A stretch of 64,000 nt of DNA from Megalobrama amblycephala (Eukaryota > Chordata > Actinopteri > Cypriniformes > Xenocyprididae), in NCBI RefSeq assembly GCF_018812025.1, contig NC_063058.1, forward strand, positions 18,159,797 to 18,223,796, given 5' to 3'. The position numbers were made by a program, and so were the translations under genes. Shown here one piece after another: positions 1-10,083 of this stretch; positions within the stretch are counted from its first letter, which is position 1, and every line of letters starts with the position of its first letter. Under the pieces are notes generated by a model that did not search any database, was not told the origin of the DNA, and saw only the letters and a list, made by a program, of their open reading frames with translations.

Positions 1-1750
1 ATGGCTTGAATGTAAATTTGACCTACTTTGCGCTTGCATTACTTAGATGCCAGATCTCACCATGAGTAACACATTATCTTTTGATGACATAGATAGAATC
101 ATCTAGCTAAAGTGCTTCTCAACTTTTGTAACTCCATGGTCTTCTATTGTCAAAGTCAATATTCATACACATTGTTCTTTAAAAAATAACAAAAAAAAAG
201 AAAACAAGGATGTAACAGGATGTTTGTTATTTAAAAAGTATATTTATACATCTTTATATATCTAAGAATTCCTGTCCTAAAAAAAAGTTTAATTAGCTTC
301 AGTCTTTTTTTCAAGCATACAAATTATGAACTTAAAGCATTGTTTAGCATACAGACTACATTAAAGGTGCCCTAGAATTAAAAATTGAATTTATCTTGGC
401 ATAGTTGAATAACAAGAGTTCAGTACATGGAAATGACATACAGTGAGTCTCAAACTCCATTGTTTCCTCCTTTTTATATAAATCTCATTTGTTTAAAAGA
501 CCTCTGAAGAACAGGCGAATCTCAACATAACACCGACTGTTACGTAACAGTCGGGATCATTAATATGTACGCCCCCGATATTTGCATATGCCAGCTCATG
601 TTCAAGGCATTACACAAGGGAAGGCAGTATTAACGTCTGGATCTGTGCACAGCTGAATCATCAGACTAGGTAAGCAAGCAAGAACAATAGCGGCAGATGG
701 AGCGATAATAACTGACATGATCCATGATATCATGATATTTGTAAATTGCCTTTCTAAATGTTTTGTTAGCATGTTGCTAACGTACTGTTAAATGTGGTTA
801 AAGTTACCATCATTTATTACTATATTCATGGAGACAAAACTATCGTTATTTTCATTTTTTAAACACTTGCAGTCTGTATAATTCATAAACACAACTTCAT
901 TCTTTATAAATCTCTCCAACAGTGTGTAATGTTAGCTTTAGCCACGGAGCACAGCCTCAAACTCATTCAGAATCAAATGTAAACATCCAAATAAACACTG
1001 TACTTACGCGATTAGACATGCTGTATGACGAACACTTTGTAAAGATCCATTTTGAGGGTTATATTAGCTGTGTAAACTTTGTTTATGCTGGTTAAGGCAA
1101 GCGCGAGCTCCGGGGGAGGGGAACACAAGAATTAAAGGGGCCGCGCAGCCTGAATCAGCGCATATTTAATGATGTCCCAAAATAGGCAATTAAAAAAAAA
1201 TGAGTAAAAAAAAATCAATGGGGTATTTTGAGCTGAAACTTCACAGACACATTCAGGACTTATATTACAACTTTTAAAAAGACGTTCTATGGCACCTTTA
1301 ACAGTTCCACTTTTTTGTGAAAGCAATAAATCTGCTCTATCGATCAAATCTGTTAATTAAAGTCACATACTAATAAGTTTGCTTTTCTGATGTTCAGCTG
1401 ATTGGCATCTCCATTAGAAACTGCATGGGCCTTCAAAATGAATCTAACCTTGAATTCACGTGTATGTTATGTGATGACTGTGAAAGTTTAAAAATTAATT
1501 CACATTGAGAAGTTTTGAAGTTTCTTAGAAAACTGGAAATGAATTGCCTGGATTTTTAAAGCAAAGCGTTTGTCAGTTAGATCATTATTTATTTAAGATG
1601 AACCAGTGTTGCTTTGTGAGTTTTCCTGCACTTTACCCTAGTTAGATGTAGAAGGAGAGAGAGTATGTGATGGAGAAGTGGTGGGTGGGGCTTAGAAGGA
1701 GGATGGGAGGAGTTATGCCAAACTAACTATCTAATCTATACCATTTTTAG
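1..1750 (+). other. fgf6: fgf6 intron 2 (partial)
   Basis: This stretch lies upstream of the fgf6 terminal exon and ends with its splice acceptor. I see no FGF-like second exon in it. It contains one TTAA-bounded DNA transposon (365-1297). The rest is AT-rich sequence in which I see nothing else. Confidence 0.7.
365..1297. mobile_element. Non-autonomous TTAA-bounded DNA transposon (Kolobok- or piggyBac-like)
   Basis: The left end reads TTAA-AGGTGCCCTAGAA and the right end TTCTATGGCACCT-TTAA, so short inverted termini are flanked by a TTAA target duplication (361-364 and 1298-1301). It is 933 bp long and shows no transposase frame. TTAA duplications are known for Kolobok and piggyBac elements. 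The AGG terminus makes Kolobok more likely, but this is an inference. Confidence 0.7.
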
Positions 1751-1927
1751 AGGGCCTTCCATGACGAGTGCAAGTTCAAGGAGACACTGCTGCCCAACAA
1801 TTACAACGCATACGAGTCTTCCATTTACAAGGGATTTTATATTGCCCTCAGCAAACATGGCCGCTTGAAGCGAGGCTACAAGGCTTCCCCAGCAATGACT
1901 GTCACACATTTCCTCCCACGTTTATGA
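1751..1927 (+). CDS. fgf6: Fibroblast growth factor 6, last coding exon (gene partial, 5' part outside window)
   Basis: This exon encodes the final 58 residues of a secreted FGF4/FGF6-subfamily paracrine growth factor that signals through FGF receptors with heparan sulfate. The acceptor is the AG at 1749-1750 (ccatttttag), and the frame is open to the TGA at 1925-1927. Recognisable blocks are [19 protein letters not shown], then YIALSKHGR, and the C-terminal [10 protein letters not shown], which is the diagnostic end of FGF4/FGF6. The exon starts in phase 0, as expected after the 104-nt middle exon of FGFs. Exons 1 and 2 are not in bases 1-1750, so the rest lies upstream. FGF6 rather than FGF4 is an inference from the neighbours tigar and ccnd2. 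The 'a' or 'b' teleost copy cannot be assigned from this exon alone. Confidence 0.93.
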   Translation, partial: RAFHDECKFKETLLPNNYNAYESSIYKGFYIALSKHGRLKRGYKASPAMTVTHFLPRL

Positions 1928-2982
1928 GCAAAACTGGCAATAACACAATAATTTGCACATGTTGGATGTTCTCGTAGGTAACCCAAACATGCTAAGAGGT
2001 GAACTGCAAAGAACTAAAATAACACTTACGGTATTTATTCTCGTTGAAATAATAATAATAAGCCTAATATATGTATATTTCGGTAGCTTACTTTGTGTCT
2101 GAACTTTGTGTACATGCCATTCTTTGCTGCTTATGATTTCTATTATGAATATACGAGAGTCGAGGAGCTTTTTTTGCCCTCTCACTTTTTATGGGTGCTT
2201 GCCATACCTGGTGTAAACCATACCTGGCGTTGGACTAACATCCTCAGCTTTTAGAAGTGAAATGGAGACTTTTTATTACCTCAAAGAGCCACGTTCGCAT
2301 TGGAAAAATTATGGAGGGAAAAAGAAATATCAGTTTACTCTGATCTTCATCTGTTCCGCCATTTTACGAGGGAGATGAAAGCACTTATTTTTCTGTAGTT
2401 ACTCTTTTTTCATGATTAGGTGGTGCCTTAGCTTCTGCTATTCTGCCTCCTTTTGTGCATGCAAGAAAGAGGTTTTTGTTCCATATTTAGATCAATAACT
2501 AAATAACTGACGTTAAAATCTGATTGCATGCATCCTTATTGGGGGTTAAACTCATTTTACACCTCATGTAAGGTCAGAATTTGACTGAAAGTCTTTGAAC
2601 GGATAGACCTGTAAGGTTTGGGTGCTTCCACTTGGATGAATAGTGAAAATTGATCAAGCTAGTGAAATGCATAGAATTGCATTAAAGGTGCAGTAAGCAA
2701 TTCCTGAGAAACGCTGTTGATATTTGAAATCATTCAAGAACTCACAAACTTCCCTAAGCACTTCCCCTAATGCCGCCATTTTGAAGCGCGTTCCACTTTG
2801 TGAAGTGGACGAGGGAAGTTTATATGGACAAAAGGGAGCGAGTCTACTTCATATGTACACTTCAGGCAGCTCCATATCCCACAATGCAACATGAGTGTGA
2901 CATCACCGCATATCGTGTTTAATAATTTACCCCACCACAAACAACTCTATGATATATATATATATACTGTATATATACAGTA

Positions 2983-3896
2983 CAGTCCAAAAGTTTGGAA
3001 CCACTAAGATTTGTAATGTTTTTAAAAGAAGTTTCGTTTGCTCACCAAGGCTACATTTATTTAATTAAAAATACAGTAAAAACAGTAATATTGTGAAATA
3101 TTATTACAATTTAAAATAACTGTTTTCTATTTGAATATATTTCACAAAGTAATTTATTCCTGTGATGGCAAAGCTGAATTTTCAGCATCATTACTCCAGT
3201 CTTCAGTGTCACATGATCCTTCAGAAATCATTCTAATATGCTGATCTGCTGCTCAAGAAACATTTAATGTGTACAATTGTACAAAATATTTGTGTACAAT
3301 ATTTTTTTTCAGGATTATTTGATGAATAGAAAGTTCAAAAGAACAGTGTTTATCTGAAATCTAATCTTTTGTAACATTATAAATGTCTTTACTGCCACTT
3401 TTGATTGATTTAATGCATCCTTGCTGAATAAAAGTATTCATTCCTTTAATTTCTTTTCAAAAAAATAAAAATAAAAATTCTTACTGACCCCAAACTTTTG
3501 AACGGTAGTGTATAATGCTACAGAAGCTTTGTATTTCAGATAAATGCTGCTCTTTTGAACTTTCTATTCATCAAGGAATCCTGAAAAAAAAGTACACAAC
3601 TGTTTTCAACATTGAAAATAATCATAAATGTTTATTGAGCAGCAGATCAGCATATTAGAATGATTTCTGAAGGATCAGACTGGAGTAACGATACTAAAAA
3701 TTCAGCTTTGCATCACAGGAATAAATTACTTTGTCAAATATATTTAAATAGTACACAGTTATTTTAAATTGTAATAATATTTCACAATATTACTGTTTTT
3801 TACTGTATTTTTAATTAAATAAATGTAGCCTTGGTGAGTAGACGAAACTTCTTTTAAAAACATTACAAATCTTAGTGGTTCCAAACTTTTGGACTG
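2983..3896. mobile_element. Tc1/mariner-like palindromic MITE
   Basis: The two arms of about 450 bp are near reverse complements. The left end starts CAGTCCAAAAGTTTGGAACC and the right end is its mirror image, each flanked by TA. CAGT termini with a TA duplication are typical of Tc1/mariner elements. It lies within the TTAA-bounded element around it. Confidence 0.75.
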
Positions 3897-4091
3897 TACT
3901 GTATATATATAATATTTAAAACACACATATATATATACATATAGAAACTATTTTGTAAGGGAAAAAAAAATAGCGGATTCCAAGTGATCAAGGGCTTAGG
4001 ACGTTCCAATTCAGCCCATTTCAAAGGTTCTGCCAGTAGTGGGCACTCTTCCAACTTACGCAATGACGTGTATATCCGAGTCAATGAGACT

Positions 4092-4612
4092 AATGGCTCT
4101 TTTCCACTGCATGGTACAGTTTGGTACGGCTCGGTATGGATTTTCCACTGCGTGGGGACGGCTCGGTATGGAACGGTACGTCTCGCACAAATAGTACCAC
4201 CTCTATTGAGGTTCCAAGTGTGCCGATCCGATACTAAATGTGACGTGTAAACACTGCATTTCACTGATTGTTCAGAGAGAATCCTCACTAGCAGTGTCAT
4301 TGGATTTGAAACACGAGACACCAAACCCGCTAGATTTAAATAGTCAGTAACAGCTATCACAATATCATTTGTTCGCGCAACTTTTTTTAAACGACCGTCG
4401 CACGAACTTGAAAAAAGTAATGGCTGTATCATGGTCAGTAGATGAGTTGCAGACTCATTGGTAGCCAAGGAGCGCATCCACGGCAGTAGAGATGGCGCAA
4501 CTATAACGATCAGTCTATAATCAATGCACTTTGAAGTGGTACTAAACTGCAGTGGAAAAGCAAACCGAAAGTAAGTGAGTTGAGTCGTTCCACGCAGTGG
4601 AAAAGCGCCATA
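4092..4612. mobile_element. MITE with CTTTTCCACTGC inverted termini
   Basis: The left end reads ATGGCTCTTTTCCACTGCAT and the right end is the inverted counterpart (GCAGTGGAAAAGCGCCAT). The CGGTATGGA / TTTCCACTGC motif recurs inside. No clear target duplication was found, so the superfamily is not assigned. Confidence 0.55.
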
Positions 4613-5680
4613 AGTGAAGTTAGCGAGGGAAGGGCATAAAAAAACAAACTGGAACCCAGCCTGCGCATCACAGGCACCTCCCCCCTAATGAATGTATACA
4701 CCCCTTACACTTTTCTCAGAAATTGCTTACTTCACCTTTAATCTTGAATTATGTGGCACGATTACATGATAGCATAGTTGTTGCTTAGTGATAAGGAAAC
4801 TGCTCATTTTACTTATCAGATTAAAAATATTGTGCGATTAAACTTCTTTTCTTTTTTTAATCATAGATATGTATTGATACTAGTCAGTGGTGTCTATGTT
4901 TTACCTCTACAGTCAGTGATCTCCAGTGAGGGCTCATACACCAACATGTTGACTGCATACTTGAACTCCACCTCAAAAAGTCTTTGGAATGTACAAACCA
5001 ATACAACCGTCTTAATCTGTTCGCGATAACATGATTTGCTCATTACTTTATGTTTGAATACCAGGCATAGACCCAAACACCTGTGCACACTCTTAAATTC
5101 CCAAGTCAGTCTAGACTTTGTCTAGAGAATTTGGTCGCACTTGAAATTGAATTGAACTTCGGTATTTAGGCATTCCCCTTCCCTCACTTACAATGTCACC
5201 CCACTTTTTTCTAGTTCTAGAATTAAAGGAATAACAAACTCCTTTAAATTCAAATAATATTAAGTTATTATTAGAATATTCAGTTGAAAGGCCGAGGCTC
5301 TTATTTTTCAAAGAGAATCTGTTCATTTTACATCTAGGTCACAGCTCAGACTGCAATACTCAAGATCTGTTTATATCTTTGCTACAATACCCTTGTATCT
5401 TTTGTGCAAAACATGTCATGTTAGAACACATGCTGGGTTTCTATCGCAGCTGCAGTGTGCAGGAGAGAATAAAAGGTTCACTGCAGAACTGGTTAGTACA
5501 CATTAACCTTGCTTTCTCTTTAATGCTTCTACTTGACATTTTGAGACATGTTAATGCTACAAAGGAGAAAGATGTTATTTTTTATAACAGTTATGGCTGG
5601 GATGTTTGAGCCAGGTACACTGATATTTACACATATTTGTACTATATGCTCATGGAGTGTGTGTGTGAGACTTTTTCCTT

Positions 5681-5986
5681 AAAGGCGTAGTTCACCCAAA
5701 AATGATTTGTTTTACCCTTATGTCGTTCCAAACCTGAGTCATGTTCTTTCTTCTGTGGAACATGAAAGAAGAATGTTTTTTGTTCATACAATGAAAGTCA
5801 ATGGGGTTCAAAACAACATTTGGACCCCACTGACCTTCAATGTATAGACAAAAACAAAAAACAAACAAAAATGTTTTCAAAATTATGTTCCAAATAATAA
5901 AAAAAAATCACAGGTTTGGAAAAACATGAGGGTGAGTAGCTATATAATGACAGAATCTACATTTTCATTTTGGGTGAACTATCTAA
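5681..5986. mobile_element. MITE, TTCACCCAAAAATGA-terminus family
   Basis: It starts AGTTCACCCAAAAATGA and ends TCATTTTGGGTGAACT, with the internal 'ttatgtcgttccaaacctg' block and its inverted counterpart. It is about 300 bp. The same family recurs at about ten more places in this window. Confidence 0.75.
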
Positions 5987-6778
5987 GCAAAACTGAGACA
6001 ATATGGGTATGGTAATTTTTTTGTGTTCTGGGTATAAAGAGAGATTTTCAGCTGTATTATGTTGAAAATATGATCTATCTAAATATTATTGCCAACTACA
6101 GATTTAAAATTATTTGTACCCCAAATATAGCATGCAATGTGATTGCTTTAATGAAACTGTCAAAATGACTGCTTTTTTATGTATGTGATGACTGATGTTA
6201 ATTTATTGATATGTATCTTCACTGTCCTCTGTCACATCTCTGATCTCTTTATACTTAGGTGAATAGAATTTTGCATGGTTTTTAATGCAAAATGTCGGAC
6301 GGAAATGTTGTATCTAGACGTTAGGCCCTCTAATCTAAGTGCTTATACAGAAACCGCTATTTCTCATGTAAGTTCCACCAGTTTCTTTGTACTGTACTTT
6401 GTCTCCAGCTTTGAAATGGCCCCATTTGCAGCTTGCGAGATGATTGTAAGGGGTGGTGCATGTGTGTGTGTGTCCTTGTACGTATGCAGCCTTTGTGTTT
6501 CCTCAGTTTTGTATTCCTGCACTGAGGGGCAGACGCCCCCTCCAAATTCCCCTCCTATTTTCTAACATATACCTCACCTTCTGCCTTAGTTCCAATTTGT
6601 TGAAATGATTGTACAATTTGTTGGAGACAACAAACTTTTTGCCAATCATTGTGTTCTCTGAAAAAAAAAAAAGAAAAACTGAAAAAAGAGAAAGAATTCT
6701 AATATATTAAGAAAATGTTTCCTTTTATTTTTATACGTATGTGCTGTGCACAGCAGCCAACTGTATTACTGAAATGAA

Positions 6779-6784
6779 AATAAA
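6779..6784 (+). terminator. Poly(A) signal AATAAA, possible end of fgf6 transcript
   Basis: AATAAA is followed within 25 bases by a GT/T-rich stretch (ggttgttttttagcctctg), the usual form of a cleavage and polyadenylation site. A perfect 14-bp palindrome, TGCTGTGCACAGCA, lies just upstream at 6742-6755. It is the first convincing plus-strand signal outside transposons after the fgf6 stop. Assignment to fgf6 is an inference. Confidence 0.4.
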
Positions 6785-6966
6785 AGGTTGTTTTTTAGCC
6801 TCTGTGTTTTTGCAGTATACTTTAATTATAATTAATAATTAGGTTTTTATTTAGCCAGATGCTTGCAAGATTTAGTTTGAGTTAGGAAAAAAAAAAAGTG
6901 GATGGTATTTGTTGGGTTAGAGCCTCATCATGTGGTCAAAATCAGAAATGCATAAGATTCTCATTT

Positions 6967-7482
6967 AAAGGGTTAGTTCACCCAAAAATGAAAATTCTGT
7001 CATTTATTACTTACCATCATGCCGTTCCACACCCGTAAGACCTTCGTTAATCTTCAGAACACAAATTAAGATATTTTAGTTGAAATCCGATAGCTCCGTG
7101 AGGCCTCCATAGGGAGCAATGGACAGTTCCTCTCTCAAGATCCATAAAGGTACTAAAAACATATTTAAAGCAGTGTTTTGAAATCGGCCATCACTAAATA
7201 AGTCGTTATTTAGTTTTTTTGGCGCTCCAAAAATATTCTCGTCGCTTTATAATATTAATATTGAAGCACTGTACTCACATGAACCGATTTAAATATGTTT
7301 TTAATACCTTTATGGATCTTGAGTGAGGAAGTGTCCATTGCTCCCTATGCAGGCCTAACGGCGCTATCGGATTTCAACTAAAATATCTTAATTTGTGTTC
7401 TGAAGATTAACGAAGGTCTTACGGGTGTAGAATGGCATGAGGGTAAGACAGAATTTAAATTTTTTGGTGAACTAACCCTTTA
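6967..7482. mobile_element. Palindromic MITE, TTCACCCAAAAATGA-terminus family
   Basis: Two arms of about 220 bp are inverted copies of each other, from AGGGTTAGTTCACCCAAAAA to GGTGAACTAACCCTTTA. They share blocks such as 'taagaccttcgttaatcttc' in both orientations. It is the same subfamily as the copy in tigar intron 1. Confidence 0.8.
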
Positions 7483-7854
7483 GTTCTGCGCTTTATTTTT
7501 TTATGTAAATCCTGTTTATTTCACATGTCTGTTTGTGCACAAAATGAGCAAAATAATAATAATAAATTAATTAATTAAATAACAGTAAAATATATGGTAA
7601 CACATGACTGAATTCAGGTTGATTGGGACACTTTTCAATGACAAAAAGTGAAATTAAAAAAAAAAATTATTAGCCTATCTAATAAAAATGTTCATTTTAG
7701 TTTGCATCAACTTATGTTAACAAATACAACTTAAATGCTGAGATTATAATCAGCTAAGATTAATGCTGTAGAAGTATTGTTCATATATTAGTATGAAGTA
7801 TTTGAAGTATTTGTTCCCAGCAAACCTTGGTCCGACAGCAACGTCATAGCACAC

Positions 7855-8667
7855 TTGCACACTAGGTAGTAAGCAAACTAGATAGTAAGCACACTAAGTA
7901 GTAAGCAAACTAGGTAGTTAGCAAACTAGATAGTAAGCACACTAAGTAGTAAGCAAACTAGATAGTAAGCACACTTGTACACTAGGTAGTAAGCAAACTA
8001 GATAGTAAGCTCACTAGTAAGCACACTAGGTAGTAAGCAAACTAGATAGTAAGCACACTAAGTAGTAAGCAAACTAGATAGTAAGCACACTAAGTAGTAA
8101 GCAAACTAGATAGTAAGCACACTAAGTAGTAAGCACACTAGGTAGTAAGCAAACTAGATAGTAAGCACGCTAAGTAGTAAGCAAACTAGATAATAAGCAC
8201 ACTGAGTAGTAAGCACACTAGGTAGTAAGCACACTTGTACACTAGGTAGTAAGCAAACTAGATAGTAAGCACACTAGATAGTACGCACTCTAAGTAGTAA
8301 GCGAACTAGATAGTAAGCACACTTGCAGACTAGGTAGTAAGCAAACTAGATAGTAAGCACACTAAGTAGTAAGCACACTTGCACACTAAGTAGTAAGCGA
8401 ATTAGATAGTAAGCACACTAGATAGTAAGCACTCTAAGTAGTAAGCGAACTAGATAGTAAGCACACTAAGTAGTAAGCACACTAGGTAGTAAGCAAACTA
8501 GATAGTAAGCACACTAAGTAGTAAGCACACTTGCACACTAAGTAGTAAGCGAATTAGATAGTAAGCACACTTGCAGACTAGGTAGTAAGCAAACTAGATA
8601 GTAAGCACACTAAGTAGTAAGCACACTTGCACACTAGGTAGTAAGCACACTAAGTAGTAAGCACTCT
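7855..8667. repeat. Minisatellite, 16-bp unit
   Basis: Roughly 50 tandem copies of a 16-bp unit ACTARRTAGTAAGCAM, often in alternating pairs (..aagtagtaagcaa / ..gatagtaagcac), giving a 32-bp higher-order period. Occasional extra 8-bp blocks (acttgcac or acttgtac) are inserted in register. The array continues at 9217-9315 beyond a LINE insertion. Confidence 0.92.
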
Positions 8668-9205
8668 GCTCTACTGTATCTCAAAGACCCAGGTTGCTCA
8701 TCTTCAACTGGTGCAAAATGCTGCAGCTAAATTTTTAACTAATAGTCATAAATACAACCATGCCACTCCCATTTTACAAGTGCTCCAGGATCAATTTTAA
8801 AATTCTTTTATTTGTCTACAAATGCTTAAATAACCTCACTCCAAATTATCTGTCCGATTTACTGTGTCCCTACAACCCTCCCAGAAGTTTAAGATCTGGT
8901 AATCTTAACTTACTTTCAGTCCCTTGTTCAAGGCTAAAACACAGAGGAGATTTGGGTGGTGGGGCCGAGACTGTGGAATAGCTTGCCTGTCCATCTTAGA
9001 GCAGCTCCTTCCTTATCAGTTTTTAAATTTCTTCTTAAAACTCATTTATTTTATTTAGCCTTCAATATTTGTTCATCTTTGCTTTTGTTTTGTTTCTATT
9101 ATTTTATTATAACTATTATTGTTTTTATTTCTTACTCATGTACAGCACTTTGGTCAGTCCTGTGGCTGTTTTAAAGGTGCTTTAAAAATACTTTTAAAAC
9201 TTTTA
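8668..9205 (+). mobile_element. 5'-truncated LINE, L2/CR1-like clade, 3' end only
   Basis: Translation gives the C-terminal end of a LINE ORF2 protein: FKILLFVYKCLNNLTPNYLS, then PYNPPRSLRS, then (after a frame change near 8950-8980) GPRLWNSLPVHLRAAPS and LKTHLFYLAF. These blocks are characteristic of L2/Rex/CR1-type elements after the reverse transcriptase domain. The 3' part 'tacagcactttggtcag ... gctttaaaaata' also fits that clade. It interrupts the minisatellite, so it inserted after the array formed. Only the last half kilobase remains; it is inactive. Confidence 0.85.
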
Positions 9206-9216
9206 AACTAAGCACA

Positions 9217-9315
9217 ATAGGTCATATGCAAACTAGATAGTAAGCACACTAGGTAGTAAGCACACTAGGTAGCAAGCACACTAAGTAGTAAGCACACTAG
9301 GTAGTGAGTACACTA
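9217..9315. repeat. Minisatellite, continuation after LINE insertion
   Basis: About six degenerate copies of the same 16-bp unit (actaggtagtaagcac) resume after the LINE tail, confirming that the LINE sits inside the array. Confidence 0.85.
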
Positions 9316-9826
9316 ATCACAAATGTGATGTTTATCTAAAGTCATTTTTGCTTATTAGTATGGCTGAATTGGATCATCGGAGGTCAGCAGCAAAGACATT
9401 GTTAAATGATATTAAATACGTTAAGTATATTTGTGTAATTTAATGTAGAATTATTACAGGTTTGCTTAATATTCTGAATTTGCAATTCATTTTGAGGAAT
9501 ACTGAATCTGTTTTTGTGGGATGAGTAAATGCTCAAATTTAGTCTATACTACAATAACCATCATGTTATGATGATATGATTTTTCTCAACATGCGGACAA
9601 GAGAGCTGTCAGTCAATAAATGGGAAAACAAAGTAACTGATATTTTAAAGTGAATTTAAAAGTAATGCGTTACTTTACCTGTTACTTGAAAAAAGTAATC
9701 TGATTACGTAACTCAAGCTACTTGTAATGTGTTACCCCCAATACTGGTTACAACTGCCAGTTGTATGTGATCAACAGTACAGTTCATGGTTGGCAAACAT
9801 GACCTTTGAACCAATGTTCCCCCAGT

Positions 9827-9834
9827 TATATAAA
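9827..9834 (+). promoter_or_regulatory. TATA box of the fgf23-like gene
   Basis: TATATAAA lies 58 bases upstream of the ATG at 9885. A start site about 30 bases downstream would give a very short 5' UTR of about 25 bases. This is an inference from position only. Confidence 0.5.
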
Positions 9835-9884
9835 CCAGCAGCGAGATGCCTCACTGTATCTTAAGCTCTTGATCCAGTCTGATC

Positions 9885-10083
9885 ATGCACACGGTCCATC
9901 TTCTCTGTTTGGCAGCTCTAAGCATCTGCACACTAATAACTTCTCATCCTATACAAAAGGAAACAATCCAAACAGATTTAACAAGTGAAAATCAGAGAGC
10001 TATGGAGGCCAAGATCAGCAGCTATTTCCTGATGATTCAATTTGGTAATAGGATGAGGAAAGCCATTCATCAACAGTCAAAAG
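9885..10083 (+). CDS. fgf23: fgf23-like exon 1
   Basis: 199 nt, ending in phase 1 before the donor AAG|GTAAGT. It encodes the signal peptide and the first beta-strand region. The ATG at 9885 is chosen because it directly precedes the hydrophobic signal core; the ATG at 9806 is in another frame. Confidence 0.8.

Larger units (their letters stand above)
2686..4737. mobile_element. TTAA-bounded DNA transposon with nested insertions
   Basis: The left terminus AGGTGCAGTAAGCAATTCCT and the right terminus, whose reverse complement starts AGGTGAAGTAAGCAATTTCT, form inverted repeats of about 26 bp flanked by TTAA (2682-2685 and 4738-4741). No intact transposase is seen. Two further elements sit inside it: a Tc1-like palindrome (2983-3896) and a second MITE (about 4092-4612). 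The long open frame on the minus strand here (3872-4477) runs across these insertions and is not a gene. Confidence 0.75.
1928..6800 (+). other. Probable fgf6 3' UTR / intergenic stretch rich in transposons
   Basis: After the fgf6 stop no protein-coding gene is visible until 9885. The stretch holds a 2-kb nested transposon (2686-4737) and a MITE (5681-5986). A good poly(A) signal lies at 6779-6784, followed by a T/GT-rich stretch. That makes it possible that the fgf6 3' UTR runs about 4.9 kb to here, but no transcript evidence is available. Segments 1928-2680, 4745-5680 and 5990-6740 show no recognisable repeat or gene. Confidence 0.4.

Noticed and set aside
1..1750. Search for fgf6 exons 1 and 2
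   Set aside because: No FGF-like block with splice sites was found; the region is intron plus a transposon.
3872..4477. Longest open frame in the window (201 codons, minus strand)
   Set aside because: It runs across the junction of two nested MITEs, has no domain, and its coding content is transposon sequence.
9806..9988. 60-codon open frame upstream of and overlapping fgf23-like exon 1
   Set aside because: It starts before the expected transcription start given the TATA box at 9827 and is in a different frame without a signal peptide.
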